DNA of 64,000 bases from Haemaphysalis longicornis (GCA_013339765.2 CM023454.1:64919878-64983877), one strand, 5' to 3'; counted from the stretch's first letter, positions 25,119-35,339 are shown. Numbers and translations are program-made. The notes: generated from the sequence alone by a model not told the origin.

Positions 25119-25590
25119 TTAGAACATCCACAGGTGTTTGTAAACGCCATTGAAAAACTTGATATCTCTAGTGTACTTGGACAGGTAGGCAAGCTGCCGC
25201 ACTTCTCGTGGCGTGTAATGGGTATCGCGCCGGCTGATGGGGTACGTCAAAAGATTGTGGTCAGTAAAGTTAGTGAACTGACGACCTTCTAGAAGGTATG
25301 GGAAATTACGCACAGCCAAGTACATTGCCAAAAAGTCACGCCAGAATACACTGTACCAGGTTTGTTGTGGAGTTGGCCGTTTAGAGAAGAAGGCCAAAGG
25401 CTGCCACACGCCGTTTACGTCATGTTGGAGGACAACTCCCCCAGGAGAACTGAAGGCGTCGGTCATCAGGGCGAGTGGACGTCCTGGACTTGGGTGAGCG
25501 AGGAGAGCGGCGTTTGCAAGCGCACGTTTGATGCAGTAAAACGCTGCCTAAGCACTTTCGTTCCAGTCCAATTCGGTGGTAGACCACTTC
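25119..25590 (-). pseudogene. Gypsy F RNase H domain
   Basis: Minus-strand 25466-25119 is open for 115 codons: GVVLQHDVNGVWQPLAFFSK, then FLAMYLAVRNFPYLLEGRQF, TDHNLLTY and REVRQLAYLSKYTRDIKFFN. This matches Ty3/gypsy RNase H, whose catalytic acidic residues lie at MTDAFSS, the RDFLAMYLAV region (usually RELLAVY, so the Glu appears changed to Asp) and FTDHNLL. Upstream, separated by a stop, are RALANAALLAHPSPGRPLAL and the end of the RT connection. RT is otherwise missing, cut off by an LTR-like sequence at about 25606. Confidence 0.7.
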
Positions 25591-25605
25591 TCGGACAGCA
25601 GGCAG

Positions 25606-26142
25606 TCGAGAGGCAGACCAGTTTATGCGGAACGCCGTGGGGTCTTTATCTACTGATGCCAGGGGTCGCGCGAACCCTCCGGCGGCTGAGCGCACTCGTT
25701 GTCTTACGTCACGCGGCTGCCGCTGGCTCTGTGGGTTGCCGCTACAGGCTTGTTAATGTTTTCTTTTTATCACCCGGCTTTGCCGAGCTGTGTTATGTGT
25801 GTGCCAAGTGAAGCGCGTGTTTTAATATTTATTTTTTTATGGCGCACCTGTTATCACCTTTGATAGGGAGAGTGTAAAACTAACGTCACCAGCCTAGAAT
25901 AATCTTGGATCGGCAGTGATCTGGATGTAATTCCCCGGTTTGAAAACTGACGCGCCGAAAAATTAATCCCTCCGAACCGACGACAAAATTGTTTTTATTT
26001 TACCGACACTCGCCTGCTCACGTAACTTTGTGGACTGCTGCTTCGCCACCTTAGTATTCTTGGATTTGTTAGGAGGGCAGAAGTTCGCTTCAATAAATTT
26101 GCTTTTCTTTCAAGACAACTGTGTAGTCTTTGGCTATGTTAC
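25606..26142 (+). repeat. LTR-like sequence at the right side of the gypsy A/F complex
   Basis: 25612-25758 repeats about 145 bp of 23740-23882 in direct orientation. 26037-26142 repeats the polyadenylation-type part seen at 19605-19708 and ends in CA (ttggctatgttaca). The intervening part contains T-rich stretches and an AATAAA-like signal at 26092-26097. I read the whole as a 3' LTR, truncated at its left end, of a gypsy related to A. The boundary with gypsy F RNase H is abrupt. Confidence 0.5.
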
Positions 26143-26169
26143 ATACATTGAATTTGGCTAATACATTGA

Positions 26170-26560
26170 ATGGTTCAAAATTGCACTGTCGGGTAACTTG
26201 TGTGAGTATAATTATGTATTAAACGTCACTCAATGCAAGGCGAAGGATTCTTGTGGCTCTAAATTCTATAAAGTTGTTTAAATGCGGTAATAAAATGAGC
26301 ATCGGGATCTTTCCTACATCACCACAAGCAAGAAAGGCAGAGAGATGGATTGGCTCTATGAAAATAGGTATAATATAGCTGTATGCATATTAGCATATTT
26401 AAGTGGGTAGTGATTCAATGATGGACTTTTAAAGCACACTATATGTCAGCGTTCTGTCTATGGTTCGCCAGGTAACTTCAGGGTAATGCGGAAAACACTA
26501 TAGGCAATCCGCATCCCCAAGATCAGCAACAAGTGGACCACTTTTAAACCTTTTCAAATA
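26170..26560 (+). repeat. Right copy of the diverged direct repeat
   Basis: Collinear blocks match 19160-19604: aggcgaaggatt, agatggattggct, gggtaatgcggaaaacac, and ccccaagatcagcaacaagtggac at 26516-26539. It begins a few tens of bases after the LTR-like end. No open frame of note was found. Confidence 0.5.
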
Positions 26561-27200
26561 TACAGCACTTCAACAGTCAAATGTCGAGTTTACCAAACTG
26601 GAGGAAAATAGGAGCAGTAGTTCGTCGTCAGCGCAATACGAGTAACGTGACAGAAGTGAATAAATTTTTAAATAAGTGAGCACTTTTAAGTTGTTTTATT
26701 TTGGAAATAAACATAAAAGTGTTGTGAACAATCCCACCCAAAGGCTTGTGTTCTCTTTTACATAAAATCGGCACAGCATTCAGGTTCACTTCTCAATCTG
26801 GTCGTATCGAACGTTTTTTTTTTAGAACACAAAAAAGTGTTTTTTCTTGTGTTCAGCTTAAAATTGATTTCATGGACCAAGCTAGCTTGTTTGTAAACAC
26901 CTAGGTGGACTTGGCGCTATCCAATTCACGAATTGCATATTAAAAAAATATTTGAAGCAAGGGTTCATATACATAGGTTTGTATGACTGGTGGCAACGTA
27001 TTTTGAAGCGAGTTTTTCTCACCGTAAACAAAGGGCAGCTCAAAGCTGCTTTGGGCACACTATTTTCCCCTGCGATAACCATTAAGAGTGATTACTTGAT
27101 TCGGATGCGAAGTGGTCTTTGACACAAGCATGAAGAAAGGGCGTTCATCTTGTTGCAGAAAACACCGAATAACATCAGGTCATTAGAGTTTCCGTAGGTC

Positions 27201-27578
27201 CTAGTGGTGTAGTGAGCATTCACGAGTTCCAAAATTACCGTTACGCAAACTCTTCATAGCGAAAGCATACTTGATGTACGATGCAAGGGCCACACATTGA
27301 TAATTGGTGAATGCCCGGCCTGAAGTCAGCCTGTCCGTTCTCGTGAACGTTAGTACACTCTGAGAAGTACACGAGTATTCTATTGATGATGTACTCAAGA
27401 AGTTTGCTATGGCAGTCTGTTCGGGCGATGAAGCGATGAGAAGATAGTTTTTAGGGGAATACAGGTTCTCCTCCTTTAGAAAAGCTACTACTATGGCTTC
27501 CCTCCAGAACATGAGATTAGGCCCCAAAATCGATATGGTGACATGACCAAGATCAGCGCAAGTTTCTTCCAAGAACAA
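27201..27578 (-). pseudogene. LINE reverse transcriptase fragment (I/jockey-like)
   Basis: A 125-codon minus-strand frame contains LMFWREAIVVAFLKEENLYS, then PKNYLLIA, matching the LINE pattern W+xAIVVPxLKPGKDPxxPxxYRPIALTS. Later FTNYQCVALASYIKYAF sits where RSTTDNLVxLExxIRxAF occurs. The region between has lost its similarity, and the catalytic palm motifs further downstream are not preserved. 27579-28039 on the same strand shows no further RT. It probably belongs to the same class of LINE as the RNase H fragment at 29084-29465, but no continuity can be shown. Confidence 0.5.
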
Positions 27579-28039
27579 AAATTTGCAGAGAAGTTGTGAT
27601 TGGCAAAGATTTTAAGTAACACACAAGCGCCGACGAAGACGCCTTTGAGGTGACATGCGCACATCAGTGCGGCGAATTGACTGCTGTGTCGTCAGCCCAG
27701 AGGGCACGTACGTTACACGTGATATTTTCTGAAACAGTCAAAGTGCATCAAGAACACTGAAGATTAAGGGATTTGATCCTAGCCTTGTGATAAAATGGCG
27801 AAACACACTCTCTATCAAATCGAAATACCTGCATGTACACATAAAAAAATAAAACTTCCGACTTAGATAACATTCCGGCTTGGTGCCATGCAATCACAAC
27901 CAAAAAGTATGGATAAAAACAATAGGGTATAGATTGCCAATCTTCCCACATCTAAGAGTACATCAAACCAATGCTAAAAATATAATGGTAGTCTAAATTG
28001 AAAAATATCCTTTTGAGTAGAAGCGCTCCTTATGTACAC

Positions 28040-28260
28040 TGCGATGGTTTCGGATAGCGTGCGTCTTCGCGAATCACCCCATCCGCCATTGGGGACAACG
28101 CCAGAGATAAGTTGTCCGAGAGACCTTTATTTCTCTACTGCCGGAAATACTGCGGAAGGATTTTCTCACTGCATTCGTAGCGTAGAACAAGTGTAGAACG
28201 GGTGATACTCGGCGGCTCGGCGTCAGATCTTGTGGCGTCCTGCATCCACCGGCGGTAGTC
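28040..28260 (-). pseudogene. Gypsy C integrase C-terminal end (distal fragment)
   Basis: At DNA level this segment aligns with the end of gypsy B integrase at 59205-59400 (shared blocks: ccattggggacaac against ccattggggataac, and ggtgatactcggcg against ggtggtactcggcg, then ctcggcgtc). On the minus strand it encodes the post-core linker ending RRRTLSETIAVYI, comparable to RRALPEVVHVVHL of element B. The proximal part of the same integrase is at 29466-30070, so a LINE interrupts it. Confidence 0.55.
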
Positions 28261-28550
28261 AGACCACGGCCGGCGCGGAAACTGGCGGTACCTCCTCCGG
28301 CCGCCGTAGGTTGGTTGGTTGGTTAGTTGTATCCTTCAGTCATGGCTCGTACCCACGCAGGGAATTGGCCAATAAGCTGCTTGTAATAATTAGGCTGTGA
28401 CCCGGTTTATTTGAGAGCGAGAAAAATTGAAGCACTAGAAAAATATCGAGAGTAGGAAAAGCAAATGTTTGGATAGAACAGGATAGTGAGGAAAAATTGC
28501 GAATGAAGATATAACTGTCTAGCAGAGCCTCCGGCCTGTCGCCGTAACAA

Positions 28551-28621
28551 AGGAGTGAAAGGCGATCACAACCGGTCTGTGGCAATATCCTAGGACGGAA
28601 GACACCCGGGGAAGGAATAAG
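28551..28621. repeat. About 70-bp direct repeat, left copy
   Basis: aaggcgatcacaacc, then ggtctgtggcaatatcctag and gacggaag, recur at 28964-29031 with a few changes. The two copies flank a LINE 3' fragment, so they behave like a very long target-site duplication. Confidence 0.65.
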
Positions 28622-28963
28622 GAGGAGGGAGGAATAAATCTTTTATTGAGCCCAATCCGACTCCATTTGTGGAGGCAGACCAGTGGGGAGACTCCTTAGT
28701 CCAGGAGTCCCTGGCTCTGGCTGGCAGTCCGTGCCTGTCTCACCAGGTTAAGCTGGGAGCCGGGTTCAGAGCTGGACAGCTGCGCCGCCCACTGTGAAGG
28801 GGAGGGGTGGGGATTGGCGGGAGTCGAGTGTGTGGGAGCATTCCACATACGATGTATACAGTGTACCCCTTTCGGGCAAAACTTGCCACTGTTGGTGAGT
28901 GAGAGGTGGGGAAAATCAAATGCCAAAGTGTATTGTGGAGGAAGGTCCGGTTTTGAAGTTGAC
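28622..28963 (-). mobile_element. Nested 3' fragment of another LINE
   Basis: On the minus strand the fragment ends at 28622 with CAATAAAAGATTTATTCCTC, a polyadenylation-type 3' end. Upstream, WAAQLSSSEPGSQLNLVRQA and RTASQSQGLLD stop (28800-28690) form a LINE-type C-terminus (consensus WExxLSS-x-P-x2-Q-x2-LV-x-RAR-x-AA-x2-G-x-LD). The 5' end is lost at about 28963. Flanking about 70-bp repeats mark the insertion. Confidence 0.55.
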
Positions 28964-29031
28964 GGAGAAAGGCGATCACAACCTTGGTCTGTGGCAATAT
29001 CCTAGGACGGAAGTAGGGGAAAGAATAACGA
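28964..29031. repeat. About 70-bp direct repeat, right copy
   Basis: Second copy of 28551-28621. The shared sequence runs from about ggagaaaggcgatcac to a gggaaagaataac-type end. Confidence 0.65.
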
Positions 29032-29083
29032 ATAAAAATAAAGGGAGATTCAGCTGAATAAACGTGTATTTAGGGTGCGCGCG

Positions 29084-29626
29084 TCACATGGAGGAAAAGC
29101 TGCCGCAAGCTAAAAGAAAGTGTTCTATAGTTTCGGGGGCCTTGCAGGAAGGGTATTGGGGAGAGAAAGCTTGACCAGCTTTGTGTAGATAAAAATGTAA
29201 AGGGGGGATTCTGCAGCGAAATTTTGTGACTGTCGCCTCACATTTACGAGATTCGCAGAATTTAGGCTTCCATAAGTTAGAGAGGTGAATATAGTCGGAG
29301 TATACACGAAGGGCATCCTGCCGATTAATGTGCAAAACTTGAAGGCGCCTGAACCTCGCCCTCGAAAGAAAACTATCAATTGGGCAATTCACGACAGCAG
29401 GACCCCCAAGAGTCGAATTGGCTAATTGGTCTGCCAGTTCATTCAAGATTATCCCTGCGTGACCAGGAAATCCTTGTACGTCGGCGTTGAGATCGTCGTT
29501 GTTGTCGACGTACTGTAGCACAAAGACAAAGTTGAAGGAAGTTATCTTCGTCTTTTTCGAATAGCGTATTCTACGCGAACGAGACGGATGGGAGCAGTAC
29601 CTCCCTTGTCTCAGGTTGAACGCCAA
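29084..29626 (-). pseudogene. Chimeric 180-codon frame: gypsy C integrase linker fused to LINE RNase H and C-terminus
   Basis: The frame first encodes LQYVDNNDDLNADVQG, equivalent to the gypsy A integrase linker (MLPQVEDDNLDADTQG). It then switches without a stop to FPGHAGIILNELADQLANST, the LINE RNase H signature (V/I-PGH-x-GI-x2-NE-x-AD-x-LA). It finishes with FRCRIPPLHFYLHKAG, then YPSCKAPETIEHFLLACGSF, the cysteine-histidine motif typical of LINE C-termini. The join near 29465 is the 5' boundary of the LINE insertion. There is no sign that the fusion is expressed, and the gypsy part upstream of about residue 35 is in a shifted frame. Confidence 0.65.
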
Positions 29627-30070
29627 CGTACACAGAGATATTCATGATGGTCTTCTCTAAGCAAAGGGTCAGTTTGTTCGTCTGTGGTTTGAACGCCACG
29701 CACTTTCGTTGTTCAGTGTTGCTGCATCGTAGTACGTCTTGCATAAGTGAATGCCATGCGGCTGGACTTGATAAGGACTTGAGGGGCTCTTAGTCGAAGA
29801 ATAACTTGGTGAATGAAAACTTCTCCGACTTATCCCGTCCTCGTAGAATGACAAGTGGTCTCTGTGTGGCGCCTCGTTAGTCTGTTGCTTTTACTGTCAC
29901 TTTTCTCATCTTTCGACGTGGAAACGAATCCCAAAAGGTCCACTCTGATTTCCTGGAAGGGCCTTTGTGGGACGGCGATAAGCTACAGTAGTCCGGCGTT
30001 AAACGTGGGTGTCGTTTTCTGACCCTGAGAGTCACGGAAGCTTTGATGGAAGTGTGAAATGTGGATTGTA
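29466..30070 (-). pseudogene. Gypsy C integrase core, proximal fragment
   Basis: Minus-strand pieces in different frames give RLTPDYCSLSPSHKGPSRKS (zinc domain end to core start), then a VVATD-type block near 29900, MQDVLRCSNTEQRKCVAF and QTNKLTLCLEKTIMNISVYV (29720-29640). The block A-Y-H-P-x-T-N-G-L-T-x-RLNKT of the family is recognisable as FKPQTNKLTLCLEKT. The same family blocks occur in elements A and B. Heavy frameshifting is seen, and the 3' part was separated by the LINE insertion. Confidence 0.5.
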
Positions 30071-30117
30071 AAGTGGGGCGAGTGTGGAAGTGGGATGATG
30101 GAAGGTGCTCTGTCACC

Positions 30118-30320
30118 GCGGATGCACATGTTATATCTGCACAATTACCTGTGTCCTTACGGTGACAGTGCTCCTTGCGTCAGCCACTATCTCCTAGACT
30201 GCGCAAAAAGGTTCCCGTCTCACCCGATTACACGCGTTGTTCGTCTCCCAGTGGTTCATCCTCATTTGTGCCAGGCACAGTACGACTCTGAACCAGCGAA
30301 AATTTTCATACTTCTGGTGT
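30118..30320 (+). pseudogene. Possible LINE C-terminal fragment
   Basis: The forward frame reads MLYLHNYLCPYGDSAPCVSH, then YLLDCAKRF. It resembles the C-x(2-3)-C...H-x4-C motif at LINE ORF2 C-termini (L-x2-YLH-x-F...C-x-CG...HYLLxC). It is short, without other domains, and on the opposite strand to the neighbouring LINE. Confidence 0.35.
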
Positions 30321-31429
30321 AGCTAGTCAGCACTATGATGCCGGACATTTCGCCGAGGTTAAACTGGTCTTCCCTTTCAGGTGCCCTTGAGCGAAGCCTG
30401 GAGGCAAAGCCTGGGCTGATAATTGTTTGAACGCAGGTTTATTTGCAACTTTTGGGACGTTCGTAAGGTTTCCCTCATTGTACCGTGATACGCTGCGGTA
30501 TTCTCTGGGCGCTGCTGCTCAGTGCTATGCTCCCGCTCCCATGTCGTCAAGCAGTGCATGCCGTTCGCGATTTAAAAGTGGTGTTCTGTTTCCGGGCGGG
30601 CACGGCAGTATTCGTGAGGCCTCTCGTGTTCTACTGGCATGCTACACGATAGTTTTGTATGGTGTACGCTCTTTTGCGCGTTCCGAGCGCGTGTACACGC
30701 GCCTTCAACTTTGCGTATAAACTAGCCGAACTTGCTTTAAACCAGCCGAAAGCGAACCAGTGTGTCAAAGCAATATTTTTGCATTCAACGAATTGGCTTG
30801 TTCAACAAGTATGTTTGGGTTAAAACCACTTTTTATTCACGGTTGATTAGCTGCAATCCGGCCATAGCGTTGCTGGAGCGGGTGGTGTTTCTCAGGTCAT
30901 GTTTTTATTTTTAGGTAGGGTGAACATAAAAAAGGAAACAATCGCGATGAAAACCAAACCAGAAGTACCTCGTCTTCATTTTCCTGGGCGTGCGTGCCGT
31001 GTCAAGATGCCTTATTATTTTTCTTTAAGGTACGGTTTTAAGATTTTGTCGCGGAGGTAGTTGAGGATGACAGAAAGGTACTTTGCCTGGTTGTTTTGTC
31101 GAAGTTCATTATTAGTACCAATTTTTCAGGCAGAATGCAGAAGTTAGGATTTTGTGTGGTTAGCACAGCGACTTACCGTCCTTCGAGGTAATAAACTAGG
31201 ACACGCACCTAGTCATCGGCTTGCTGCTGACCGGCTATGTCGCGTTATGTCCTAATACTGAACAACCTAATGTCTTCGGGGGAATGCTGTGTCGGACGGG
31301 TCAGCAGGTGCTAGTGAATGTCATTCGGTGTCAATATCGTCAGCCCTATTTAGGAAGAATGGTAATGTCGAATTCCTGCAGGCGCATGCTCCATCGCCCA
31401 AAGCGGCGGCGGGGGTGGGGGACAGAGAG
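30321..31429. other. No recognisable gene
   Basis: Mixed sequence with a 97-codon plus-strand frame (30427-30720) lacking any recognised domain. No terminal repeats were seen. Confidence 0.45.
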
Positions 31430-32600
31430 AAGCTATTAAAATTTGATATCCGATTTGGTCGGACGCCGTAGATATCAGCGCAAAGCTTAGAAATGACATT
31501 TAAACTGGAGAGGCACTCTTTTTCAGGGGCCAAATAAAGAGACTCTCTTCAACTGAAATGCAGCGGCCGGCAGAACCGATGGGTTTGTTGCAACCATTTT
31601 GCTTTTGCGCAAGGGCCGCTCCCAAGACTAAATCATGGGTGCGGTATGGATTTCTGACTCGTCCGACTTGACGAAATTACAAATACCGGCGGACGGAATA
31701 GACAATTTCTGAGATCGCCAAAGGCTTTCTACTGCGCTTTCACCATTCAGCAATAAACGCTCCTTAGTTAGGAGCTTCAGAAATGAACGCTTCATAGGCG
31801 CTTGAGATTGGTTGGCAATTTTTCACTTTTGAACAAAGGTCGGTAGTACGCGCAAGGTCCACGGTACCTTCGCACGCCTTTTGTATACACCGGCCGTTAA
31901 AAGTTGCTGCAGCCTACGTTTAAGCAGGGTATCGCACGGCCTCGGCACTGACGACCTGTCCGTTAAACATTAGTTCCTCGAATCCGTAGCCGCTGATTGT
32001 GTGTCCTAACTGTTAACCATGATGTTCGGATAACCTCGAATACCAATTTCACCCTTTCAAAGTGCTTGTCAATTCGCTGCGCGAGTACAACCATATCATT
32101 AGGGTAGACGAGGGGGGCGTGCCACTTTATGCCGCCAGAAAGTGTCTATTAGTCGTTGAAAAGCTGCTGGTGCCATGCACAGCCTAAACGGCATACCAGT
32201 AAACAACTCGTACACTCCATCCGGCGTAGAAAAGACGGCCGCCTTGTGTTGTGACTGCAAGGCTGTATATTCCCGTGAATTTGATTTACCCGGCGCCGCT
32301 TCTAGGATCCTCTTCGCCACCGCGACACTTTTTCGCAGTGGTAATTCCCCTCGCCATTACGGATGCCTCTTTCCTAAGTGACGCATACTGCTGATAACGG
32401 CAGTAGCGCTGTTACCAGATGATTGCGCACAATCACCAGATGTGCGATTGGACGTCCAAAAGACATAGCTGCTGCCGCTGGATGGCTAGGCACCACCGTA
32501 ACGGCCTGAAATTCTACCTCGCGTAGCGGTTGCGAATACCGACCGGATCTAGAGCAACTTGTTCTCTTGGAACGCCGACATGAGGTCATAATTGTTCTTT
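31430..32600 (-). pseudogene. Gypsy D RT palm to RNase H fragment
   Basis: On the minus strand: FSTPDGVYELFTGMPFRLCM followed by APAAFQRLIDTFW (32250-32120) is the RT B block (TPDGLYEF-x-VMPFGLCNAPATFQR). The YxDD motif is degraded to PNDMVVLAQRIDKHFERV (about 32110-32040). KGVRRYRGPCAYYRPLF (about 31880-31830) is the connection (FLGLCAYYRRF). EKECLSSLNVISKL near 31500 is RNase H (TEKECLAIVWAI). Stops and shifts are frequent. The RT N-terminal part lies separately at 34100-34480. Confidence 0.6.
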
Positions 32601-34099
32601 AGCGTCAAAGGCTTGATGAGCGGCTTCTCGCCGGTGTATTTCGCAGCCAATTACATGCTAATCGTCAGTGGCCGGTTTAGAAGTGAACGGCTTAGATGTG
32701 AACGGAGGAAGAATACGCACGCTGCTAGGCTTCATGGTAGTTGCGATGACACGTTGTTCGTGCTGGTGGGAGATTGAAACGTTGAAGTCTAACGGCTCAA
32801 CGCGACCTCTCAGTTGTCCTCCGTGGTTGAGCGTTTTGGGTTTGGGCCAGTGTGTTACGGTGTCAGTAAGATTCCTGTTTAACCGATGCAATAGAGGTCA
32901 TGTTTGACCGATGGAATAAAGGTCGAGTGCTTCCACGTTTAAGTTCGGTATGGGACTGATGCATTTCGTTTGCTCGTAGTATAAATAGTGGGAATAGAAG
33001 GTGCCTCGAAGGGTACAGAAGTGCGAATGGACGGCACAGCAACGAAAAGCGGCTGCCGGTGCAGTTGCCGCTGAAGGTTCCAGCTCGCCGAGTAGCTGCG
33101 AATCATTCCAGGGTAAATAGGAACTTGCCTGGTTGGAGTACAGACTTGCGCCTATAGTTTTTGTCTATTTAAAAAGCTTTTCAGAGCGACACTTTCGCCT
33201 TTGTCATTCACTTAAGGCATGCGCATATCAGCGGTAGCCGTGAACGGGTGGGGAATGGAAACGCGCGGGGGGGGGGGGATGACGGGTACGCGCAGCTATA
33301 GTCTACGTCTTAACTAATGACATGACCGCTGTACTGGCAGGAGGATTAAATTTGGAAATGAAACGACACATTGCGGCCTGTACGGAGTAATTCTTTGTCG
33401 AGTGCAGTGGTCTGGTGTGTTGCACGGACAATGAGGTCCATTAAACGTGGGTTGGAAACAGAAAGCCCTATGTCTTTGCTCTAAACTTGAGTCCTACATT
33501 TCATTCAGGTTATTGGATAGGGTGTATGCTCAATGCAAAATACAGGCAAACGTGTTGTTTTAGGCTCACCGTCCACACCGTCCAGCTTTGCAGGCCTTCC
33601 TTCTTCATAGAGTTGAAGGGCACAAAAAGTTTTGTTCAGTTCAATTTTTTGTAGCCAAAAGCTACACTACCCTACCTCGGACAGTTTTCGCGGGGTGATC
33701 AGTTTGAAGCTTCAGCACTAGAGGTCAAACCACACCCCTTCCGCAAGCGGCTGGCACGGAGCAGTGGCCCGGTGGTTTGGAGAGATAGGCGGCAAGGGAG
33801 AGATGCGCGAGGAGGGCACCACCGCCGCGAAACATGTGCGCCGCGAAGAAAGGCCAGGAGGCCACCTGCGGCGCAGCGCTTAGTGCGATAGACGAATATT
33901 ATCATCCAGCTGTGGTCGCTAGTATATCCGCGAGGCTTAAACAACGCCGTAAAGCGAAATGTGGGAAACACGCGTCTGCTTCGTACAGCTTCTCTACGTT
34001 CCGTTCTTACGCGTTAGTGTGCGCTACCTTCATTTTTGATAGCTGGTTTTCAATTTCGTGGACGAGAAGTACTCATTGTGAAAAACGCAGTAGAAGGCG
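32601..34099. other. About 1.5-kb unassigned segment interrupting gypsy D RT
   Basis: It separates two halves of one RT. It contains a G-run at 33269-33279, a GC-rich stretch at 33730-33960 and a 154-codon plus-strand frame overlapping its right end (33834-34298) with no recognised domain. No inverted termini, LTR pair or target duplication could be found by eye, so the nature of the insertion is open. Confidence 0.4.
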
Positions 34100-34480
34100 T
34101 CGTGAATGCGTTGGAAAGAATACATGTCTCTTTGGGAAGAATAAACGTTCAGTTGTCTGTATTCAACACAAAATCCTAACGTGCTACATTTTTCTTCCAA
34201 ATCATAACAGCAGGAGGCCAGGGACTTTTCGAAGGTTCTATGTGGAAGTCACTCCGCATGTCGCCAACTTGCGTCAGGATAGCCTCGAGCTCGTGTAAAT
34301 ACACACGGTAAAGTAACAGCCGCATTGGTAGGGTACCCTCTTCGGTGAATACACGGTGCTTCGGAAAAGGCGTCGGACGTAGCTGCGAAGTCTACGAAAA
34401 GCAGTCGCTGTACCGGCCCAGCGAAGTGCTTCAAATTTCTCGTTGTTCCTGTGTAACTGCCAGGTGTACATAGAACGAAG
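34100..34480 (-). pseudogene. Gypsy D RT N-terminal fragment
   Basis: A minus-strand frame reads KHRVFTEEGTLPMRLLLYRV, then YLHELEAILTQVGDM and IEPSKSPWPPAVM. These match the gypsy RT entry (KHRIxTxxAxPIxxRPYRVSxxE), the Q-V-x-x-ML helix and IxPSxSPWASPVVLV. YSDCFS upstream is also typical. The palm should follow at once, but the sequence departs at about 34100 and the palm appears 1.5 kb away at 32590. Confidence 0.55.
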
Positions 34481-34739
34481 GGCAGGGTCGGAGTCCTTAG
34501 TGGGCTGGGGTTCATATTCGGCGACCGCGATCACGTCACTTTCTTGATGTATTTGTTCAACAAATTCATCGGCAGCGCCCTTGTTGAAATGCCTACACTA
34601 ATGGGGAATTCGGTGATGAGAACGTGGGAGTTGCTCTGTTCTAAGCACATACTATCGTTTTGATAGAGACCACTTGCTTGAGAAACAAGCCCCCTTAGAT
34701 TTCCATATGGTGTAGGTGTCAGGGTAAGCATCTTGCGTT

Positions 34740-35200
34740 ACACGTTGACCATCAGGTTCGCGCGGAGTGGCAACATAACATGATCACCGACGATCCGTAC
34801 ACAAGCTCTTCTTTCGGGGGTCGGCTCCGTCACGATAAATTAAATGGCGGAGAACTTTGTAAATTCGCCTGAGAGATAAACCCGCACCGCCCTACGTTAA
34901 AAATCCTTCCCAAAAATCACCTCAGCCTAGATATTTTGAAGTGTGACAAAAATAGCAGGGTATGTGTTGCCATTTTGGCTGACCCTCCATGCAGACGCTC
35001 TAGTTTGTGTGACAACCTGATCTTCTGCTGTGTGATTTTTAGGACCATCCCAGCTGTGGGCAACTTCTTTGTTCTTATTTGTGAGTAATCAGCCCACGAC
35101 TGAGTAGTCGAATTCCGTGTCAATCGGAGCGATTTGGCAAAGCAGTCCAATAATTGTCCTGCTTTGGAAGTTCCCATCTTTGAGTTTTAGGTGTGCAGAG
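34740..35200 (-). pseudogene. Gypsy D retropepsin and PR-RT linker
   Basis: In one minus-strand frame with stops: LLCQIAPIDTEFDYSVVG (active-site loop D-T-E instead of D-T-G), EVAHSWDGPKNHTAED, YPAIFVTLQNI and then AEVIFGKDF, which is the retropepsin C-terminal hairpin (EVILGMDFL). The linker continues to LPLRANLMVNV at about 34760. Two stops sit where Arg or Gln codons are likely. The domain order PR then RT on the same strand links it with 34100-34480 and 31430-32600. Confidence 0.5.
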
Positions 35201-35339
35201 ACCATGCATGTAATCTCGCGCTGGTTTACGCTGGGCTGGCACGCATCGTAATCGTCGGCATATTGATAGTGGTAAGCTTTGCCATGTCGGGTGGGCGTTA
35301 AGCTATGTGGATGTTTTAGTGTTAGGGTTTCCATCATAG

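Larger units (their letters stand above)
28262..29465 (-). mobile_element. 5'-truncated I-like LINE with RNase H, inserted in gypsy C integrase
   Basis: Read on the minus strand, it starts at the GHAGI motif of a LINE RNase H domain (about 29465) and runs through the C-terminal cysteine region to a 3' end with ggttggttggtt-type repeats at 28308-28325. Gypsy C integrase sequence lies on both sides. A second LINE 3' fragment (28622-28963) is nested in its 3' part. The 5' truncation within RNase H fits ordinary incomplete reverse transcription. Confidence 0.6.

Noticed and set aside
24771..25811. Plus-strand frames of 173 and 149 codons
   Set aside because: They are antisense shadows of gypsy F RNase H/integrase and LTR-like sequence.
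28308..28325. Independent ggtt microsatellite
   Set aside because: Its position fits the 3' tail of the I-like LINE read on the minus strand.
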